Assembly (NCBI GenBank): GCA_947626735.1
Contig: CANQTK010000007.1
Span: 1-50,270 of the forward strand
DNA length: 50,270 bases
Origin: an uncultured Clostridia bacterium
Lineage (GTDB): Bacteria > Bacillota > Clostridia > TANB77 > CAG-508
Direction of reading: 5' to 3'
In this document: positions 1 through 8,599 of the stretch, piece after piece
Numbering within the stretch: position 1 is the first letter of the stretch
Layout: the number at the start of each line of letters is the position of its first letter
Program-made: the position numbers and the translations under genes
Notes under the pieces: model-generated
What the model was told of the DNA's origin: nothing
What the model saw: the letters and a program-made list of their open reading frames with translations, nothing else
The model's database searches: none

Positions 1-226
1 AACTTTATTATTAATTCTAAGCTTTATTATATATTTAAAACTTGTATTAAAGTTTTCCGAAACTTCTTGACACTAATAAGAATTCGTTTTTTCTTAGTGT
101 TTGTTGCGTTTTCTCTTTTTCTTTTTATGTTAAAAAGCCTCAAAACATTGTCCATACTATAGTATATGTGGCTTGTACGAAAAGTATGATTTTTTTGAAA
201 AATTTTTCCAATTTTCTAATAAAGCA

Positions 227-1010
227 TTATTTTCCAAAAATTTGAATGGCATTTTGATACGTTGCTTTTGCTACTTCTTGTAAGGAAATTTGCTTAAATT
301 GTGCGATTTTTTCTGCTATGAATATGACATTTCTACTATCGTTTCTAGTTCCTCTTTTAGGCTCTGGTGCTAAGTATGGGCTATCTGTTTCAATGAGTAT
401 TTTATCCATAGGAACCATTTGCACAATTTCTTCTGCATTTTTTGCATTTTTAAATGTAATAGGTCCTGCAAATGAAATATAAAATCCTAATTTTAACGCT
501 TCTTTTACAAGTTCTCGATTAAGAGGACAACAATGAAAAACGCCTTTTTTCTTTACAGGAGTTGTTTTTAATAGTTCTAATGTATCTTGCACTGCTTCTC
601 TTGTGTGAATGACAATAGGAAGTTCATAAGAATTGGCAAGTTCTATTTGTTTTTGAAAGAATATTTTTTGCATTTCTTTGTTTTCTTTGTTCCAATAATA
701 GTCTAACCCTATTTCCCCTACAGCTACTATTTTATTAAGTTTATCTTCTTGTAACATGATTTCTATTTGTTGTAACATACCTTCTATCTCTTCTTCTTTA
801 AAAGGTACATCGTTTGGCGAAATACCACAAATAGCTGTAATAAACGGATATTGGTAAGCAAGTTCTATGCTAAATTTAGAAGAAGGAATATCATAGCCGG
901 ACACAATTCCACCTAGTAATTCCTTCTTCTTTTGTTTGATTTATGATTGTTTCTCTATCGCTATTAAATTTTTCATCGTTATAGTGTGAGTGTGAGTCAA
1001 AGAATTCCAT
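227..1010 (-). CDS. tatD: TatD family metal-dependent hydrolase, read through a +1 shift at CGG
   Basis: This is a TatD/YabD-type metal-dependent hydrolase (DNase-like TIM barrel) of about 260 residues, the usual family length. Two frames are needed. The first runs from ATG at 1010, which has a GGAGG Shine-Dalgarno 6 nt upstream, and carries the N-terminal metal motif DSHSHYND. The second carries GEIGLDYYW (Glu), VIHTREA (His), VFHCCP (His) and ETDSPYLAPEPKR (Asp). The frames meet at 899-896, where in-frame CGG (codon 38) is followed by TGA two codons later. Dropping the C gives RWNCVGYD, matching the family pattern in which VGxD follows the first strand. All catalytic residues are present, so I annotate one gene rather than a pseudogene. 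Identification of the family is firm. The recoding is inferred from five parallel cases in this window. Confidence 0.85.
896..899 (-). other. +1 recoding site CGGC in tatD
   Basis: Zero-frame context is GTC-CGG-CTA-TGA. Reading GTC then GGC (skipping C899) yields Val-Gly-Tyr-Asp and joins the two halves of TatD. The Gly is the conserved residue of the VG(F/Y)D segment. This is one of five sites with the same architecture. Confidence 0.75.
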
Positions 1011-1037
1011 TTTTACCTCCGTTTACTTTTATAATAC

Positions 1038-1080
1038 AACAACTCAAGAAGTAATACCTCCTGAGTTGTTATAAAAATTA
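1038..1080 (-). terminator. Hairpin downstream of acpS
   Basis: The nine-base arms AACAACTCA and TGAGTTGTT enclose a 25-nt loop between acpS and tatD. The T-run on the minus strand is weak, so termination is only partly supported. The loop also contains GGAGGT. Confidence 0.4.
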
Positions 1081-1194
1081 TCTTATAAGTGATTTAGCAC
1101 ATTTTTTTCCTCCATTACAATAATTATTGTTAATAGCTACTATTTTAAATTTATCTATATTGTATAATATCTTTTATAAAATATCAAGTATAAA

Positions 1195-1569
1195 TTATTT
1201 TACAGTAATAACACAAGTTGCCATAGCATATTCTTTTATATGTGACAAGCTAAGGTCAATTTGTTCTATTTCTGGATATTGTTTCGTTAAAAATTGTACT
1301 TGTGGCTTTCCTTGCTCATTATTTACAATTTGCACGTCTGTCCATGTGATTTCATATTTTTCCTTTAGCAAATCTGACATTGCTTTAAAGATTGCTTCTT
1401 TTGCCGCAAAACGAGCCGCAAAGTGTTGGTATTTCATTTGTTTTTTACTATTACAATACGCTATTTCAAAAGGAGTATAAATGGTATTTAAAAATTTATC
1501 TCCTAATGTTTCAATTGATTCTTGAATTCTACTTACTTCAATTAAATCTGTGCCACAAGTAACTTTCAA
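1195..1569 (-). CDS. acpS: Holo-[acyl-carrier-protein] synthase
   Basis: AcpS transfers 4'-phosphopantetheine from CoA to the serine of acyl-carrier protein, which is essential for fatty-acid synthesis. At 124 residues it has the normal family length. It shows the N-terminal GTDLIEVSRI with the metal-binding Asp, FAAKEA with the catalytic Glu near residue 58, and the C-terminal LSLSH strand. Translation appears to start at TTG (1569), because the conserved GTDLIEV block lies only five residues in. A GGAG sits about 11 nt upstream, slightly far. It lies upstream of tatD on the same strand with a hairpin between them. CGG trinucleotides occur only out of frame here (in GCG-GCN Ala-Ala pairs) and the frame is intact. 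Confidence 0.95.
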   Translation of the reverse strand: MKVTCGTDLIEVSRIQESIETLGDKFLNTIYTPFEIAYCNSKKQMKYQHFAARFAAKEAIFKAMSDLLKEKYEITWTDVQIVNNEQGKPQVQFLTKQYPEIEQIDLSLSHIKEYAMATCVITVK

Positions 1570-1638
1570 AATTTTTCTTTCTCCTTCTTCTTTGCTTAGC
1601 TTTTTTCGTTTTTAGATAAAAGTATTCTATGTTTGGTT

Positions 1639-2874
1639 TCATTTTAAAAACATTAAAATGAAGTTAATGACATTAAACGTTAATGTTCCTAATAAGATAG
1701 CAATAATAAATCCATTTACCCTTTTGGTTTTTTCAATGTTTAAATCTTTATATACTAAATCATATTTATTTTTAATTTCTGCATACAAATATTCTAATTC
1801 TAATGTTTGTTTCCATTTTTCATACAACTTGGTACCTTCTTCGTCTTGTGTTATTTCTTGAATCCAAATATTTCTAGTAAATTCTAATAATTCATTTCTT
1901 GTTTTGGTAAAATTCTTTGTCCTTTTAAATTCTAAATTCATCTTCTTTAAATAAATTTTTTTATATAAGGTTAATAGATAGGTATATAAGTATTCTCTCT
2001 CATAAGCAAATGGTAATTTTGTATAATATTCTGGAAAAGCACTAGAAGTTAGTAATACTGTTCCTTGTTTGGTAAAACCCATTTTCATATATTGAAATGG
2101 TTCTAATACTTGTTCTTCGTATCTTTGTGGATTAAAATTAACTTGGTAATTGCTTGGCAAAATATTGCTAAACTTCATAAATTCATTTTGTAAGTTATGA
2201 AAATCTTCTTTTTGCCACTGTGCTTGTTCTAAACAAACATAAGAATAAGTCAAAAATCTTTCTTCTTCTAAATTCATTTCTTTCGCGTCTTTATTTGGTC
2301 CTGTAATATTTTTAATGACACTAGATAACTCTTTAATATCTTTTAAACTATTGGTTTGTAAGCATATATTTTCATAATCTTTTAAAGAACTAAGCTCTGA
2401 ATTAAGGTCACGAAATTTATAATTAAAGTTTAATACATCAGAAAAATCATTTTCCCCTTCTATAATCGTTTTTAAAACGAAAAAACACACTCCTGTTTGA
2501 AAGCAAACAATTTCTATTTTAGGAATATCAAAAAAAATTCCATTTTCTTGTCCTACTTTTGCTTGGGGATCTCCTCCTAAATTATATTCAAACATCGTAC
2601 AAGGGTATTTTGCTAATAATACGGATTTCATTTTTACTTCTAATTGTTCTAATTTTCTTTTTTGCTCCTTGGAATAGGAAAAAGACCAAAATAAATATTC
2701 TCTTACATTTGGTAAAAAATACGTATATAAATTTAAATCTCTTTCTTTTTCCCATATTTTTAGCTTACAATGCTTATCTTTTAATAATTTTAATAAATAC
2801 TTATCATATGCCTTTTCCTCTATGATATAAGGATAAATAAAATAGGAATATTGATATTTTATCTTTTGTTCCAT
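1639..2874 (-). CDS. Hypothetical protein with C-terminal membrane anchor
   Basis: I do not recognise this 411-residue protein. It is largely hydrophilic and lysine/tyrosine-rich, with no signal peptide. Residues about 385-410 form one hydrophobic segment near the C terminus, so most of the chain probably lies in the cytoplasm, tail-anchored to the membrane. The shape recalls CorA-like proteins, but I see no GMN motif and do not assign it. The start at 2874 follows an AGGGGG Shine-Dalgarno. It lies 37 bp downstream of the WG-repeat gene on the same strand and may be cotranscribed with it. Confidence 0.6.
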   Translation of the reverse strand: MEQKIKYQYSYFIYPYIIEEKAYDKYLLKLLKDKHCKLKIWEKERDLNLYTYFLPNVREYLFWSFSYSKEQKRKLEQLEVKMKSVLLAKYPCTMFEYNLGGDPQAKVGQENGIFFDIPKIEIVCFQTGVCFFVLKTIIEGENDFSDVLNFNYKFRDLNSELSSLKDYENICLQTNSLKDIKELSSVIKNITGPNKDAKEMNLEEERFLTYSYVCLEQAQWQKEDFHNLQNEFMKFSNILPSNYQVNFNPQRYEEQVLEPFQYMKMGFTKQGTVLLTSSAFPEYYTKLPFAYEREYLYTYLLTLYKKIYLKKMNLEFKRTKNFTKTRNELLEFTRNIWIQEITQDEEGTKLYEKWKQTLELEYLYAEIKNKYDLVYKDLNIEKTKRVNGFIIAILLGTLTFNVINFILMFLK

Positions 2875-2911
2875 TACGTGCCCCCTATATTACTTTTTAT
2901 TTTTTCTGTGT

Positions 2912-4441
2912 TTATTTTGTATAATAATTTGCATTAAGGTCTCCTGCTAAATGCCATTTTGAAATAAAATCTACCACCAATACATTGTCTAACGTATTCG
3001 TACACTCTACTACGACATTTCCTTTTGCATCTAGGCATCCCCATTTTCCGTCTTTTTTTACTGCTACATAGCCATATTTATTTTGTTCCGTAGCATCTTC
3101 ATATTGATAATCTACTACCACTACCCCTTTTGCGTTAACATATCCATATTTTCCATTTTGTTTCTTTAGGAAAATCGTATTGGTTGCTAAAATTTCTGTA
3201 TTTTCCTTTTTTTCTAACTTAAAGTTATAGTAAGTATATTGGTCATTTTCTCTTACTCTAATATAATTTTTATCTTGATTAATTTCTGTAATAACGCCTG
3301 TTACTTGCACATGGAAGTCCTTATCTAACAACTCGGATTGTCCATTTTCTTTTTCTGCACGAAGAACTCCTATGTTATTTAAATATTGAATATACGTGTA
3401 TTGGAAAGCTACTGCTTCTGTATTACTGTTTGTTATGATTCCATATTGGTCTCCCTTTTTAGCAATATAATACTCTCCAAATGCATAAGATAAATCGTCA
3501 TAAATGGTTGGTATTTTTTCTTCTGCTGAGGTATTTACTAGCCCATATTTACCCTTTACTTCAATCACAATATTTTGTGAATTGATTTCTTTTACTTCAT
3601 CAAACTGATTTTCTAAGAAACTTTCTTGATTGGTATTCACTACTTTCCACGTGGTTCCTTGTTTGACAACATACATGTTGTTTCCATATACTGGTTTTAT
3701 TTCGTCATATTGTTCTTCTAAGCAAACCGTTTTATCATACCCTATTACGCCATATTTTCCTTGTTCGTTTTTCACAATAAAACCATTTTCATATTGGCTT
3801 GTAAGAGGCATAATTTCTTGATAATTATTTTCTATAATGACTTTTCCTTTCGCATCTACTAGCCCTTTTTTATTATTTTGCGTTGTAATAAAAACCGATT
3901 TCGTTCCTATGGTTGGTTCTATGGCATCATATACACAGGCTAATAATTCTACTCCTTCTAAATTAATTAACCCATATTTTCCTTCTTTTTGTACTTTTAA
4001 TACATTATTTTCATACCATAAATTATTGTTTTTATCATGGTTATAAATGACTTCTGCTTGATTATAATCTTTATAAATAGTTTCATTTTTTTCGTTTACT
4101 GCTTTTGAAAGGTAAGTGCCATTTTCATAATTGGTATTTTCGACACAAATAAAAACCGGTTTTGTATCATCTGGAATGATAATCATTTCAGAATAACTTG
4201 GTTCAATTACCGTATTTCCTCTTGTATCTATAACGCCCCATTTTCCTTGCTCGTATATGGTATAATAAGCAAGAGGAAATACTTTTTCGTTTGTCTTAGC
4301 ATCTCCTTTTAAAAGTTCTTTCATTCCTATCACAAACATAATCATAACTAAAATAGCAATAATGACAGCTGCTACTTTTTTGATATTCAATTTTGGCTCT
4401 TCATCGTATCTTCTTCCTCTGCTTCTTCTACTTCCACTCAT
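2912..4441 (-). CDS. WG-repeat protein with N-terminal membrane anchor
   Basis: This 509-residue protein has an Arg-rich cytoplasmic N terminus, one membrane helix at about residues 22-42 and a long extracytoplasmic region of WG (KWG-type) beta repeats. The repeats show as GKWGVID, GKYGLIN, GKYGVIG, GKYGLVN, GKYGYVN and GKWGCLD at intervals of roughly 40-70 residues. WG repeats are a known Pfam family, usually of unknown function and probably involved in protein or wall binding. The start at 4441 is preceded by GGAGAGG. It follows spoIIE, from which it is separated by an intrinsic terminator, so it is probably transcribed independently. Confidence 0.85.
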   Translation of the reverse strand: MSGSRRSRGRRYDEEPKLNIKKVAAVIIAILVMIMFVIGMKELLKGDAKTNEKVFPLAYYTIYEQGKWGVIDTRGNTVIEPSYSEMIIIPDDTKPVFICVENTNYENGTYLSKAVNEKNETIYKDYNQAEVIYNHDKNNNLWYENNVLKVQKEGKYGLINLEGVELLACVYDAIEPTIGTKSVFITTQNNKKGLVDAKGKVIIENNYQEIMPLTSQYENGFIVKNEQGKYGVIGYDKTVCLEEQYDEIKPVYGNNMYVVKQGTTWKVVNTNQESFLENQFDEVKEINSQNIVIEVKGKYGLVNTSAEEKIPTIYDDLSYAFGEYYIAKKGDQYGIITNSNTEAVAFQYTYIQYLNNIGVLRAEKENGQSELLDKDFHVQVTGVITEINQDKNYIRVRENDQYTYYNFKLEKKENTEILATNTIFLKKQNGKYGYVNAKGVVVVDYQYEDATEQNKYGYVAVKKDGKWGCLDAKGNVVVECTNTLDNVLVVDFISKWHLAGDLNANYYTK

Positions 4442-4501
4442 ATTACAACCTCTCCTTTTGACTTTTATGCTACATTTTTTTATACTATATCAAATTTTCA
4501 A

Positions 4502-4529
4502 TCAAAAAACAAGGCTTTTACCCCTTGTT
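4502..4529 (-). terminator. Intrinsic terminator of spoIIE
   Basis: Minus-strand AACAAGG and CCTTGTT arms are followed by a T-run. The hairpin starts at the spoIIE stop codon, separating it from the WG-repeat gene. Confidence 0.7.
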
Positions 4530-7021
4530 TATTTTTTCTTTATTTTCATTACGATCACTGTCATATCATCTTTTGGTATCCCATAATTATTGTCAATGGC
4601 CTCTTGTAAAATAAGATCTGCTATTTTTTGAACATCATCTGTTTCGATTTCTTCTAGTAAAAATTTTAACCACAATTCCTTGTTTGTGTACTCTTGTGAT
4701 GATTCTAATATACCATCACTACACATCACTAAAATATCTCCTTCTTGTAAGTCTTTATCGTATACAACAAGGTCAATGTCATTTAAAATACCCGTTGGTA
4801 AGGATAGTGATTTCAGTATTTGTACATCACGATTATTTTTTACATAAGTTGGGCATGCTCCATTTTTAATAAATTCTAGGTTGCTTGTATATAAATCAAA
4901 TATCGCTAAATCTAAAGTTGCATATAAATCTTCTTGCCCAATGGTATTTAAATAAGAATTGATTAATCTTAAAGAAGCATCTTTTTCAAATCCAGATGAT
5001 AACAATTTTTCTAACATGGTAATGGCTGTTTTACTTGCTTTTTGTGCTTCTTTTCCAGAACCCATACCATCACTTAAAGCGATGAGATATTTTCCATCTT
5101 CTAATCTTGTTTGTACTGAACTATCTCCTGAAATGCTAGAACCCGTCTTTGTTTGTTTTGCAATTCCCATTTGTAATATGTTTTTGTCCTCTGATAAATA
5201 CGTATAGAAACAGGTTGGTTTCTTTGACCTTAAGCTACATTCTTGTTTTTGTAATACCATATTTTCCTTGCATACTTTACTAATAATTTTCCCCATCTTT
5301 TTTACATCACAAGCTGGTTTTTCTATCGTTTCACAAGGCTTGGTATATAAGGTCACTTTCCATTTTCCTGAAGTCTCTTGTTTGATCGTAATATCTTGCA
5401 CTTCTATGTCTTTTTCTTTTAATAATACTTTGATTTCTTCTTTTTCTTTTTCAAAAGGCTCTTTCTCTTCTTGTTCTATTTCGTTTGCTAGTGAACTAAT
5501 GGCTTTAGACACTTCTTCTAATTGATTAGAGACTGCTTTTTTATTTTCATCTAATTTTTTCTTCCAAATAAAGTTTAATTTACTTAATTTATAAGAATAA
5601 TTAATGATTTTTACCATTTGTGCAAGGTCTTGCTCTATTTCATCATTAATATACTCTTTTTCATATCCCACAATATAATTATTATGAGAAGCAAGTGTTG
5701 TTAACAAATCTCTCCTGGTGATTTCCTCTTTTTCTAATAACAAACTGAAAATATCTTCTAATAACTGATCTTCTGGCATGTAAATATCATCAAACAAAAT
5801 ATTTTCTTCCATTCCCTCTAAGTCATTTTCAAGTTCTTTTTGGAAAATGGTAAAGTTATCTTTTTCTTGCTTTTTTAATTCTTCTTCGTCGACGATCGTA
5901 GCTGCTGCTTCTTTATAAGTTTTTGCAATTTCAAAAATCGTTTCTGACATACTGTTTAGCTTACAAATAGCTTCTTTATTTTCTTCTAATGTTCTTGCTG
6001 TAACATCTGGTAATAGTTTGGTATTTCCATAATAATCTTCAATTTTAATTTGCATACTTTTTGGTACCGCTAGTAAACCTAAAGAGGCAATTAATATTTC
6101 TTGCACAGCAATAATAGAATGAATATTTCCATTACTTACATAAGAAAGCAATACATTTCCTAAAATGAAACCAAGGATGACGCCTATTTTTCCTAAGCGG
6201 TAAAACAAACCTGCTACCATACCAGATAGAGCATAAGTTGCTATAATACTAGGTTCTGCGCCTCCAATAATGCCTACAACACTTCCTATGGTAACCCCTG
6301 CTGTTGCACCTACTAAAACGCCATTTTTCCACCCCATGATTAACACTATTAAAATACACAAAATATTGCGAAGGGAATAGCCATAAATATTAACATTTCC
6401 AATAGCACATATACTAATGGATATGGCTAAACTTGCTCCTAATACTTCTTCTATCGAATAGGCACGATTTTCTCCTAAATTTGTTATACAAGGAATACTA
6501 TTCACAAATATTTTATAAAAAATGTAGGCAGCTATGCTATATACGAAGCAAAATAATAAATCGTATACTAGCATTGGTTGAAATAGAAACCTTACCATTT
6601 GTACTATAAGGCAACTAATGAATAAGCGAAATCCTAATTTTCTTTTTTCATTGCTTTGTTCCTCATATTTTGGCGATTTGATTAAAACACTAACAAAAAC
6701 CAGTAATAAGCTAAATAGTACATTTAATGTGGCAGAACCACCAAAAGCAATACTTGTTCCGATGATTACTAAAATACTTACGATACCAATAGGAATACAA
6801 TTGCTTAAAATGGCCACTAAAATTGCTATACCAAAAGGCACTAAATCTCTATTTTGTCCAAAGCTAACAAAAGAAAGTAAAAAAGATAATAAGTATAATA
6901 ACACCATTTTTTTTGTAAAACATTTTTGAACTATCTCTTTTATGTTTATTGTATTATTGAATTCAACATCCTCATAGGCGTCTTGATTCTCCTCAAAACT
7001 CCTTGCTATATTTTGAAACAT
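4529..7021 (-). CDS. spoIIE: Stage II sporulation protein E, PP2C-type phosphatase
   Basis: SpoIIE dephosphorylates the anti-anti-sigma factor SpoIIAA, activating sigma F in the forespore, and takes part in polar septation. The 830-residue length is typical. An N-terminal region of about ten membrane helices (residues about 38-325) is followed by a central coiled regulatory region. The C-terminal PP2C domain starts near residue 640 with the metal-binding motifs LSDGMGSG, CSDGILES and DDMTVIVMKI. The start at 7021 agrees with the family N terminus. It is monocistronic by its terminator. A TGTCGTT at about 7111 resembles a Spo0A box with mismatches, but this is weak. Its presence is strong evidence for endospore formation. 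Confidence 0.95.
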   Translation of the reverse strand: MFQNIARSFEENQDAYEDVEFNNTINIKEIVQKCFTKKMVLLYLLSFLLSFVSFGQNRDLVPFGIAILVAILSNCIPIGIVSILVIIGTSIAFGGSATLNVLFSLLLVFVSVLIKSPKYEEQSNEKRKLGFRLFISCLIVQMVRFLFQPMLVYDLLFCFVYSIAAYIFYKIFVNSIPCITNLGENRAYSIEEVLGASLAISISICAIGNVNIYGYSLRNILCILIVLIMGWKNGVLVGATAGVTIGSVVGIIGGAEPSIIATYALSGMVAGLFYRLGKIGVILGFILGNVLLSYVSNGNIHSIIAVQEILIASLGLLAVPKSMQIKIEDYYGNTKLLPDVTARTLEENKEAICKLNSMSETIFEIAKTYKEAAATIVDEEELKKQEKDNFTIFQKELENDLEGMEENILFDDIYMPEDQLLEDIFSLLLEKEEITRRDLLTTLASHNNYIVGYEKEYINDEIEQDLAQMVKIINYSYKLSKLNFIWKKKLDENKKAVSNQLEEVSKAISSLANEIEQEEKEPFEKEKEEIKVLLKEKDIEVQDITIKQETSGKWKVTLYTKPCETIEKPACDVKKMGKIISKVCKENMVLQKQECSLRSKKPTCFYTYLSEDKNILQMGIAKQTKTGSSISGDSSVQTRLEDGKYLIALSDGMGSGKEAQKASKTAITMLEKLLSSGFEKDASLRLINSYLNTIGQEDLYATLDLAIFDLYTSNLEFIKNGACPTYVKNNRDVQILKSLSLPTGILNDIDLVVYDKDLQEGDILVMCSDGILESSQEYTNKELWLKFLLEEIETDDVQKIADLILQEAIDNNYGIPKDDMTVIVMKIKKK

Positions 7022-7496
7022 CCTTTACCACCCCATACTTTTTTCATTCTTCTTTTTTCCAAAAATCTCTCTTTGCTTGTCCTATTTTAATACAAATGTA
7101 GTTCATTATTTGTCGTTTTTGGTAGAAGAATTTAAAAAGTTTTTTACAACTTGTGATCTTTTTTGCTCTTTTGTTTTCTTTTTTGTTATTTTCTCTCTTT
7201 TGTTTGATAGTATTTTATCGTAAAATACAGAAAAATACAATAGTTTAGGAGAAAAAAGGCAATCCTTTATTTCTTAAGAAAAAAATATTAAAGATAAAAC
7301 ACGAAATACACCTTGCATTTTTTTCCATTTTATGATTTAATACTAATATAGAAATTTATTTTAATCTAAAAACTTATATTCTAAGTAAAATCTTAAAAAA
7401 TCCCCAAACAACAAAATAGTAAAGGAAGGAGGAGGGAAAAATATATATTAAATATAAACTGATAGATTTAATTAAACTAAGAAAGAAGGTTATAAA
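7022..7496. other. Divergent intergenic region, spoIIE / Rpn gene
   Basis: This 475-bp, very AT-rich region holds the promoters of spoIIE (leftward) and the Rpn gene (rightward). I see a perfect short palindrome at about 7210-7228 (GTATTTTA arms) and a Spo0A-box-like TGTCGTT at 7111. I see no open reading frame with a convincing ribosome site and no RNA gene. Confidence 0.4.
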
Positions 7497-8531
7497 TTGC
7501 AAAATGTAAAAAAAGAAACATTAGCCACTTATGAAAAATTAAACAGAGAAACTCATAAAAAAGAAAATATATTAAAAGAATTTTCTGAAATTTACACTTA
7601 TCAAATTACAAATGAACATGACAAAATTTTTAAAGATATCTTAAACGATAAAGAAGAAGCAAGAAAATTTATTAATCATTATTTAAAATTGGAAATACCA
7701 ATTGGAAAAAATAAATTAGAACTATACAATAGTAGTTACATTACCTCTTTATATCAAAACAAAGAAGCAGATATTGTATATAAAAAAACAGATCAAAATA
7801 TTTTTTTCTTAATAGAACACCAATCCACTATAGATTTATCTATGCCATATAGAATTGAAAATTACAGTATGGAAATTATTAATACCGCAGTAGATAAAGA
7901 AAAAATAAGAAGAAGTGATTATCTTTATCCAAAAGTTATTTCCATTGTATTATATACAGGACATACAAAATGGAAAGCTAATTTAAGTTTTTCTGATGTA
8001 CAAGAAAAACTAGCAGGTTATAAAGAAAAAGACAAAACATATGCTATAGTAGATATTAATAGTTATAGTAAAAAAGAATTATTAGAAGATAGTACATTTA
8101 TCTCAAAAGTATTCTTGTTAGAAAGAAGTAAAAATCCAAAAGAATTCTTAGAAAATGCAGAATTAGCAAGGAAAAGGACACCTAAAAATAAGTTAGAGCA
8201 AATGGATAAGATATTAAGTGTTATGCTAACAAAACGAATAGGACAAGAAAAAGGAAAAACATTTTTAGAAAATTTAAAAAGAAAAGGAGGAAATGAGCAA
8301 ATGATGCTAGCAGTTGAAAGAATGTTTGAAAGAGAAAATAAAAAATTAATTAGACAAGGGAGAAAAGAAGGTATGGAAAAAGGCATGGAGAAAGGCATGA
8401 AACAAACGACAATAACAATTGCCAAAAAGTTAGTACAAGAAGGGTTAGATATTAATTTTATTAGCAAGGTGACAGGGTTAGAAAATAAAAAGATAGAAGA
8501 ATTCATACAAGAAAATAAAAAATCATTATAA
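7497..8531 (+). CDS. Rpn-family PD-(D/E)XK nuclease / putative transposase
   Basis: The 344-residue protein belongs to the Rpn (recombination-promoting nuclease, YhgA-like transposase) group. Visible features are the N-terminal DKIFKDIL region, a PD-(D/E)XK-type core (EADIVYK followed by IFFLIEHQS), the MPYRIENYSMEII helix and a C-terminal KEGMEKGMEKG helical repeat typical of these proteins. It starts at TTG (7497) with AGAAGG seven bases upstream, and no in-frame ATG precedes the conserved core. It is a single gene on the strand opposite to its neighbours, between spoIIE and the surface genes, and ends at a strong hairpin. Rpn genes are mobile and often present in many copies, so recent acquisition is plausible. 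Confidence 0.85.
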   Translation: MQNVKKETLATYEKLNRETHKKENILKEFSEIYTYQITNEHDKIFKDILNDKEEARKFINHYLKLEIPIGKNKLELYNSSYITSLYQNKEADIVYKKTDQNIFFLIEHQSTIDLSMPYRIENYSMEIINTAVDKEKIRRSDYLYPKVISIVLYTGHTKWKANLSFSDVQEKLAGYKEKDKTYAIVDINSYSKKELLEDSTFISKVFLLERSKNPKEFLENAELARKRTPKNKLEQMDKILSVMLTKRIGQEKGKTFLENLKRKGGNEQMMLAVERMFERENKKLIRQGRKEGMEKGMEKGMKQTTITIAKKLVQEGLDINFISKVTGLENKKIEEFIQENKKSL

Positions 8532-8549
8532 AATAATAAATAAAAAAAC

Positions 8550-8580
8550 TGAGGTAGAAACTTTTAAAGTTTCTACCTCA
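8550..8580. terminator. Terminator between convergent genes
   Basis: A perfect 14-bp stem (TGAGGTAGAAACTT and its complement) has a 3-nt loop. A T-run follows on the minus strand, so it best serves the large surface-protein gene. It may also stop plus-strand transcripts from the Rpn gene. Confidence 0.85.
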
Positions 8581-8599
8581 ATTGTTGATATTTAGTGTT

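Noticed and set aside
1127..1480. Plus-strand open frame opposite acpS, and the many similar hydrophobic open frames opposite other genes
   Set aside because: They lack ribosome sites and known motifs and are explained as antisense shadows of well-supported genes in AT-rich DNA.
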